Source: Jaltomata sinuosa (Eukaryota; Streptophyta; Magnoliopsida; Solanales; Solanaceae). Taken from it: a stretch of DNA of 64,000 nucleotides. The stretch spans positions 1 through 64,000 of the forward strand of contig QJPP01000318.1 of NCBI GenBank assembly GCA_003996215.1. Direction: 5' to 3'. This document shows positions 57,641 to 64,000 of the stretch, in pieces (within the stretch, counting starts at the first letter, position 1; every line of letters starts with the position of its first letter). The translations under genes and the position numbers were made by a program. Below the pieces are notes generated by a model, which was given only the letters and a program-made list of their open reading frames with translations, ran no database searches and was not told the DNA's origin.

Positions 57641-59270
57641 TCTAGTATGCAACTGGAAGCTGAACGTGCAGTTGGATGCACAGGTGTCCAGTGCTCACTA
57701 CCTTCCGGCACATTTAGCTGTTGCCAGTGCACTGGCGCGCTGTGCACTTCTCCAAATTTTTCTGGTTGCTGCTCTCCAATCATTGTCACCAAGTAAGGTT
57801 TCTTCTCTGCTTTTTAATTTCAATTGTTGCCTCTTTAGTGCATCACATATAGATAAATTTTTGGTAGAATTATGAAGTTTCACTAATCAATACCATAATG
57901 ATTATGTTTCCATTTTTGTCTTCTCTTCTTTTTACTTCTTTTTCTTTCCGTTTGTTTTCGAGAAAAATGACTTGTTTTGAAAATTATTTCAAAAATCTAG
58001 TTAAAGTTTCAAAACATTTTTAAATTAGAAAAGCAAGAGTAACCACTTAGTTTTATAAATTAAAACCAAGAAAAACTTTTAAAGTAAAAACAGATATAAC
58101 TTTAAAAAATTAAGAGATTAAGGGTAAGAGGTTCCTATTAATGTTTCGAGAAGGTTTTAAAGGCACTCGAAACATCCGCTAACTCACGATTATCCGGACG
58201 TGTTTAAAAAATAACTCATTTTGACTAAACTTTAGAAAATATCTTGTTTTGATTATCTTTGAAAAGAAAGAACATTTGATTTAATGGAGAATAGAAATTC
58301 ACAACTTGATAAAAAATAAAATTCCAAAACTTTCGACAACCAATATTAAAAGAGGGCGAAATTATTTGAAGGAAATCAGCAAGTATTTTTTGTATAAAAA
58401 ATTTTGACGAATAGACATTAATAACAGAAATATCAACTCTTCTAGGGAAATTTCAACTAAATTAAAATATTACTCCAAGTTATACAAGATAAATTTAACT
58501 AACACAAATAAATAATAGAGAGAGGAAAGGTAATTAAGCTCTTTGGATCAATTGCTTTGGACTTTCAGTCCCAACCTGTCCTAAATAAAATTGTGGGCTT
58601 TGGCCCGCTTCCCTACTGCTTTTGGACTTTCAGTCCAATATTTTCCGCCTTCAGCTCATATGGATTGCTATTTCTCTATCTGCGTTGGGCCCTTTGGCCC
58701 ATTTTTCTTCAACTCTGGTCCATTTTGAACTACCATTGCCACTATTTTAATCATAGGCTTTGCCAATTTTACTCAGATCTTAGCCTATTTACCACGGTCT
58801 TTGGGATGACTTGAGGATTTTATGGGTCTCATACCTAATGAAATGCAAGGAAGAGTCTCGTGGGGAATCCAAATAGATTCCCGAATCATCGTATGAACCA
58901 AACAAAGGAAAATGAATCAGCAATTTATTTAAGCTTAGCAAACTTAGGTTGTTATACTTCAAAACAGAACTAAATCAAGGCAATAATAAAAGCAATGCAC
59001 AACCTAAAACACTTCTGAAATGAAGAGCACATGGGGAATTTCTTAAATCACTTTGATGTACATTCTTATAGGATGACATGCTTAATTTCTCAAATTTTAA
59101 CTTGCAATGAACAGAACATGAACGTGAATATGAGGATGAAATGAGCACGCTTCGACTAAAAACAATCAAGCTGCACACATGGTCGATCAAAGTTGAATCT
59201 CAAGTAAATTTTCAATGAAAAAGGTAAAAGTCTTTGAAAGAATAAGACATGTACAGGGTACCTATTGCGT
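57641..59270. repeat. Remnant of an Ogre/Tat-like LTR and adjoining non-coding sequence
   Basis: The passage near 58130-58200 (AGGTTCCTATTAATG... GAGAAGGTTTTAAAGGCACT) matches in style the conserved segment of the Ogre-like LTR at 21700-21810. A cluster of short hairpins lies at 58557-58705. No gene is supported; the 69-codon ORF at 57666 has no recognisable feature. Confidence 0.35.
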
Positions 59271-59868
59271 CCTAACGCACACGCAAGTGTACGCGGTCGT
59301 ACAAATAATATAGGATTGTAAGTCCAGATATCGTACCCATAGAGACTTGTTGATTAACTATTTTACTAAATTAAACTAGTTCTAATTATTTATTCATGCG
59401 GTAAATCTCAAAGAAATATTTAATAACCAAAGTAAAACGAAGAAGTTAATTAATGAAAAATTAACTAAATAAAGAGCAGGTTTTTACGTAATCAATATGA
59501 TGAAATTGATCTAAGATTATGGATTCGCTAACAATCATGTTAAGTAAGCAATTTCATTGACTTGTTTGTTTATCTAGTTGTTGATTTTGGGGTTGATTTT
59601 ATAACTATGGTCTTCCGAGCCTCTAATTTCCTATCCAGAATAGCATCACAACTACATCATTGAGCAGAGATGTGACATCTTATTCCGAACTCATTTATAT
59701 ATCTTCCCGTATAAACCAAACAAGACGTTCTAGGTATATTCCTATCCTAGTCGCGAACCTACCCTTTACGTTACAAGAGAGAGGACTTGCTCCCTATATT
59801 CTCCGTTCTATCCCAATGATTCTTCTTCCGAGTTCACAAAGAGATTATAGATTTATTTTAATGGTCTC
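59271..59868 (-). repeat. Fragment of another Athila/Tat-like LTR
   Basis: CGCACACGCAAGTGTACGCG followed by CAGATATCGTACCCATAGAG is wording typical of this LTR class, and recalls GATCCCATAGGGAATGG in LTR K. It is cut at 59868 by the TG end of LTR J. Confidence 0.4.
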
Positions 59869-61370
59869 TGATAAGTCAGTAATCTACCAACTTATTGAGC
59901 CTATATCCATAAATTATTTCTATGTTTTGAATCAATTTAAAGGTTCTTATGGCCTTTATTGGTGTCTATGCAGGCACTTTGGATAGAAGAGGAGAAAGAA
60001 GGATATGGACCCAAAAAGAGCCAAAAAGGATCTAAGTGTGAAGAGTTGAGAAAAGCTGGAGAATCTGCCAAGAGGTGCGGTGGTTGTGCGACATGCACAG
60101 CTAAGGTGCGGTTCGCATCTTCTCCACATGAAGCTGCAAAGATGACCGAAGATTCTGCTAAGGAGTGCGTCTCCATGCAATGCGCACATCCCGTGGTGCG
60201 AAATGCACCACCTTCACACAAAGCCTACTTAGGCGGCTAAAGTCACTGGTCAACCTGAAGTAGGTGTGCGATGCGCACACTGCGACGTGCGAACCATACG
60301 CCGCGTCGCACACCACTCAGAGGGCAATTTTGTCCTAAATTTATGTGATGATTTGGGAACATATAAAAGGCAATTTTAGGCTTATTTTGTATATACAATT
60401 TTTAGCAGAGAATTCCAGTAGAGAACTTGGAGATATTTTGGCTTGTAAACACTTTTCTCCATCTCCGTTGAGAGAGGGTTTTCAATCCAATCTTTTGGTT
60501 AACAAATTGTGTACCTAATTTGACTCTAGAACTTGAGAATCAACTACAATGGATGGGAATTTGATTTACCCAGCTGGTATATCTTCTCCCCCTTCTATGA
60601 GTGGCTAATTTCTCTTGGCTAGGGGAGTATTGATGATGGGTATTTAGCTAATGGGTGTGGGTGTTGCTAATTCACTTTTGTAATTTCTTATCTGATATGG
60701 GTCTAGTAATTTCACCATGTTTTAATCTAATAGTTTGTGGTTGCAAACATGAATTTACCTTACTTGGCTATATAATTGCTCGAGAGAGAATTTTGTAGTT
60801 GTGGATGTGAAATTGCTAGTGGGTACTTGGGCATCCACTTAGATTGGAGGCTAGACATATCTCCAACCGCGTAATCTCCCATTTAAGGGTCCAAGCTACA
60901 TATAGGATGACATCCCCAAGCAAATATTGATTGGTTATTTAGCACACCGAATGATGTTCTAACCGAAATCATTGGATATGTGGATGTTGATCGAGATATA
61001 GCATTTCACACTTATGACCAATGCTACCCGTGTCAATAAGTAATAATTTAAGTGAATTAGTGACTACACTTTCCTATAGCGAATGCCCCATGGAAAATGC
61101 ACTCCTAGTCATCTAGTTCTTATTGGTATGCCCATTTTGATTTTATAGTTTTTGTTTGAATTGAGTTCGTAGTGACAACTTTCCTGATTCCTCCATTTTA
61201 TGGCTTTGGTTTTGTTGAACAACTACTCTTACTTTGAAATCACTTCGCATAATCTCTAATGAGCTAAATTAGGTCTATTGGGTACGACCCCGACATCCGT
61301 TGGGTTTATAAATTTTGTTTTGACTACGCGATCGCCATGACCTCCTAATTGGAGAGCCACGATTTGAGCA
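59869..61370 (+). repeat. LTR J, 5' LTR of an Athila/Tat-like element
   Basis: Opens TGATAAGTCAGTAATC and ends TTTGAGCA at 61370; 1502 bp. It aligns with LTR K in the opposite orientation. A CpG-rich block (60070-60310, GTGCGATGCGCACAC type words) is well preserved. TATAAAAGGCAATTTT near 60362 is a plausible TATA box, placing the transcription start near 60395. Confidence 0.85.
60361..60369 (+). promoter_or_regulatory. Probable TATA box of LTR J
   Basis: ATATAAAAG at 60361-60369 follows the CpG-rich U3 block. About 30 bases downstream the sequence turns to the leader-like AGCAGAGAATTCCAG. Inferred from sequence alone. Confidence 0.45.
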
Positions 61371-61381
61371 TTTATAAAATA

Positions 61382-61399
61382 TGGCACCGTTGCCGGGGA
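61382..61399 (+). promoter_or_regulatory. Primer binding site of element J, tRNA-Asp
   Basis: TGGCACCGTTGCCGGGGA is the complement of the 3' end of plant tRNA-Asp with one change (TGGCGCC expected). This primer choice is common in Athila/Tat elements. It lies 11 bases past the LTR end. Confidence 0.85.
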
Positions 61400-61504
61400 C
61401 TTGAGTATTAGCTAGTTTTTTTATTATTGTTGTGAAGTCAACTTGAAAGTGCTTGTTTTCTTTTACTTTTTATTATTTTTGAGTGTTGATTGAGCAGTTA
61501 GGCT

Positions 61505-61592
61505 ATGGAAGAAGCTGAGGACAATGAGAGCATTGGCGGCTTTGACAATGCCAACTATAACAATTGGGTCAGTCGTTACGGGTAGTTCCATC
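61505..61592 (+). pseudogene. Start of gag of element J, cut by the next element
   Basis: ATG at 61505 begins an acidic, asparagine-rich reading frame (MEEAEDNESIGGFDNAN). It loses identity near 61573, where LTR H starts, and runs to a TAG in LTR sequence. Too short to compare with gag cores; placed by its position after the primer site. Confidence 0.5.
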
Positions 61593-63768
61593 GTGCCAAG
61601 TTTTAGAGTTAGAAAACTCTGGGTTTGGGAGTTTGAAATTCTGGGCTAGGCTAGCCTCGGCCGATTTTGAAGCGAGGTAGATTCTAGGGAAATACGGGTA
61701 AAGATGGGTTAGGGTGTCTTAGATTGAGCTAGTTTTCCATGTAGCCAAGACATAAAGGAGTTCGGGGGACTTTTTGAAATCGCATTTGGGTAAGTAGAAC
61801 TCTCGAAAACGCGTTTGACATGAAGGGGTTGTTTCAGGACATCAGGGGAAACAGGGGTGTTGTGAAATGTCCAAAACTGGCATATTTTTGTACTTTCTAT
61901 CTGTGACAAGCGCGGTCAAGTGCTATAGCGGTAGAAATTACCGTTATAGCGGCGGTCAAAGGGTGGTCAACCTAATTAAGACCGCTATAACGGAGAGCTA
62001 CTGCTATAGCGGGACTGCTATAGCAGGCCGATGGGTTTTAATGCAGAAATAGCTCCCAAAACATTCAGTTTTTCTCAAGTTCATTTTGGGAGAAGGGCTA
62101 GGAGATTCCAGGTGTTTTTCTTCCTTTCTCCGTCAAAATTCTTGCCTAAGGTAAGGTTTTTGTTCCCCAATCTTTGTATTATGTTTCCTATACGGTAGAA
62201 TTTCTAGGAGGGAATTTGGGGAAGGTTAAAATAACCTAGGGATGGTGGAATTCGAGGAAGGAAGGGGATTCCAAGCATGTGAGTTCTTGGGTATGGATTA
62301 AAGTACATTTCTATGATCATAGGTTGTTTAATTCCTTGTTTTATCTGTAAAAAATATAGAACTAGGAGAATTAATGGTGGAAAAGCTCGGCAAAGGGGTG
62401 GTATGATCATGGGTGTCCGGGGGTTTTTGGATTTAGTATAATCCGGGTAATGTACATGCCTTGGGTGGTAACTATATGTCCTGTGTGTTGTTTTTAGACC
62501 GAGAACGAGAGAGGATCCGGAACACGGGAAAGCTCAGGTCGAATAGAGCTTGGAACGTTTCGAGGTAGGTGATGGCTTATGATTTTCTATGAATGTGTAT
62601 TTTCATGTACTCATGTCTAAGTGATTGTATGCATTACATTTCTTAGGGAAGTTGTATGGAATGTCTAGGTTCATGTTTACAGTCTGTGATTGAACGGTTT
62701 TACTTGTTGGTTTTACAAGTTGTGTGTGTTCATTTATTGACTGTGGTTTGTTGACATTCGGTTGGGTCGGGTACCATGCCTGGTACGGGTATAACACATG
62801 GTTTGCACGGGTACCATGCCTGGCATGGGTATAACATTCAGTTGGCATGGGTACCACGCCTGGTACGAGTTTACTTTATTGCATCTTGCATTTTTTCATT
62901 GACTATTGTATTGCATTGGTTGATACTGGTTCTGTGAGTGGACCAGGTTATTTTACTGAATGTGATACTTGGTATTGTTTCTGTGAGTGGACCGGGTTGT
63001 CTAGTTAAAGGTACTATTGTTAGTGGTCCTTGAGTGGCCGGGAACTTATTTAACCACTGTGTTGGTCTTGGTTTAGGTCGGGTTGAATGATTACTTGGTA
63101 TGTGTCTAGAGGGGATTCCAGGGTGAGTCCAGGCTAGATTGAAGGGTATAGTTAATGGCTCATGTTCGTGATATAGAACTTTAAGAGATGGATTTCATGG
63201 TGGGACAAGGTAGGTAGAGACTTGTAGTCTAGGGCTTGTATACTTGTTGCATATTTTCCATATATTTACTTGTATATGTTGTACTGTTATATATATTGTT
63301 AACTTGGAAACTGGATGATGATACTACCAGTACACAGTGGTGGTGTACTGATACTGCACTTGTCTTTTTTTTGGTATGTACAGGAAATCTACCAGCGACT
63401 GAGATGCGACCTCGCATCTAGCATTGGCGATTTCTGACTTTCAAGGGTGAGCTGCTTGTTTCGAGCTACCTTGGATTATCTTAAAGTTTCAGTCCATTTG
63501 TTAGGACTTAAAACTATTTCATTTTGTCTTTTGGGGTTGCATCCCCGTATTCTCGATATTTTGTATTGATGTTTGGTACAATGACTTTCAGTTCCTAGGA
63601 GGGATTTTCCACAGGATAATAATTATGTTTAGTTATTGAATTGTTTGATTGTTAGTTTACTTTTCGCTTGCTGGTTTTAGGTTGTTAGTCTAGGCAAGGG
63701 TTGAACTCTATTAGTTCGCTCATCCGGGGGTCGGTTGGGTGCCACTCAGGATGGATTGAGTCATGACA
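61574..63768 (+). repeat. LTR H, 5' LTR of a gypsy element that leaves the window
   Basis: The end is clear: GAGTCATGACA at 63768, then a primer site. The start is put at the break in the gag of element J (about 61574) and may be off by some bases. It is about 2.2 kb long and related to, but different from, family A. It contains hairpin-rich text at 61910-62030 and two short tandem repeats at 62765-63000. Confidence 0.7.
62765..63000. repeat. Two short minisatellites inside LTR H
   Basis: GGTACCATGCCTGG recurs three times at about 43-base spacing (62769, 62812, 62850 region, the last with one change). TCTGTGAGTGGACC then occurs twice about 52 bases apart (62931 and 62983 region). Both are imperfect. 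Confidence 0.7.
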
Positions 63769-63772
63769 AAGA

Positions 63773-63785
63773 TGGTATCAGAGCC
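63773..63785 (+). promoter_or_regulatory. Primer binding site of element H, initiator tRNA-Met
   Basis: TGGTATCAGAGCC, an exact match to the expected complement, four bases after the LTR end. The leader that follows carries GGAGACGTCCGTAC and CGAGAGGCTATG, as in elements A and E. Confidence 0.9.
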
Positions 63786-63990
63786 TAGGTTCGTTGATCT
63801 CGTTGTACCAAATAGGTCTAGTAGAGTCTTACGGAATGGTGTGGAGACGTCCGTACTTTTTTCTTCGAGAGGCTATGGGGCTTTAGGAAAAAACTATCTC
63901 TTCCTTATTTCCTTCATGCTATAATTCGATTCCAATTGGTATCTGGTGATACAAATTTGTATCTAACCTCATTCACTCTTCTTTCCACAG

Positions 63991-64000
63991 ATGGTTACTA
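63991..64000 (+). CDS. First codons of gag of element H
   Basis: ATG at 63991 directly after CTTCTTTCCACAG, the same context as the gag start of element E. Only three codons (MVT) lie in the window. Confidence 0.5.

Noticed and set aside
57666..57875. Possible host exon (69 codons, followed by GTAAGG at the end of a coding-like stretch)
   Set aside because: No domain, no partner exon and no conservation argument; surrounding sequence looks like LTR remnants.
1..64000. tRNA, rRNA or microRNA genes
   Set aside because: The only tRNA-like matches are 12-18 base primer binding sites next to LTR ends; no full cloverleaf or rRNA core seen.

Overview
The window is a block of nested plant repeats with no host gene that I can support. 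LTR families opening TGTCACGACCC, initiator-Met and Asp tRNA primer sites, and a caulimovirid with coat protein before movement protein all point to a nightshade (Solanaceae) genome, in a pericentromeric or otherwise heterochromatic region. Genus is not resolved. Layout: (1) 1-3272 is the 5' end of a minus-strand Ty3/gypsy element (leader, tRNA-Met primer site, complete LTR A). It is inserted into an oppositely oriented LTR of the same family, of which the last 455 bp remain (3273-3727). (2) 3728-11781 is an endogenous pararetrovirus (family Caulimoviridae) on the minus strand. It holds 1.24 genome units, with a unit of about 6485 bp. Reading right to left the order is: truncated coat protein, movement protein with a retropepsin-like tail, protease-RT-RNase H, transactivator/viroplasmin, a very short intergenic region with the primer site, two tiny ORFs, then the coat protein again. 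(3) 11782-14962 is another complete LTR of family A. (4) 14963-21583 is a stack of older fragments: a degenerate 'putative plant transposon protein' gene, a gypsy LTR, an RT-RNase H remnant and two further LTR pieces. (5) 21584-26588 is the 3' end of a minus-strand Ogre/Tat-like element: a 2.28 kb LTR, polypurine tract and a 3' untranslated region carrying a 70-bp tandem array. (6) 26589-30575 is the 3' end of a minus-strand chromovirus (LTR, chromodomain, integrase). (7) 30576-41300 is a plus-strand chromovirus, nearly complete but full of stop codons. (8) 41326-48590 is the 3' portion of a minus-strand Athila/Tat-like element with a tandemly duplicated integrase segment. (9) 48591-56090 holds an LTR scrap, a decayed minus-strand gypsy 5' half with its LTR, and a further LTR fragment. 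(10) 56091-59868 is AT-rich remnants. (11) 59869-61573 is the 5' end of a plus-strand Athila/Tat-like element (LTR, tRNA-Asp primer site, start of gag). (12) 61574-64000 is the 5' LTR, primer site, leader and gag start codon of a plus-strand gypsy element that runs off the window. The one region with coherent, still largely open genes is the pararetrovirus. Its reading frames are packed head to tail with 4-44 base overlaps or gaps, as expected for a polycistronic RNA read by reinitiation with help from the transactivator. Three features merit attention there: the terminal redundancy, the tiny leader ORF whose start codon lies in the primer site, and a second retropepsin-like domain behind the movement protein. 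The LTR elements supply no intact gene; order of insertion can be read from who interrupts whom. All family names come from motif recognition, not database search.
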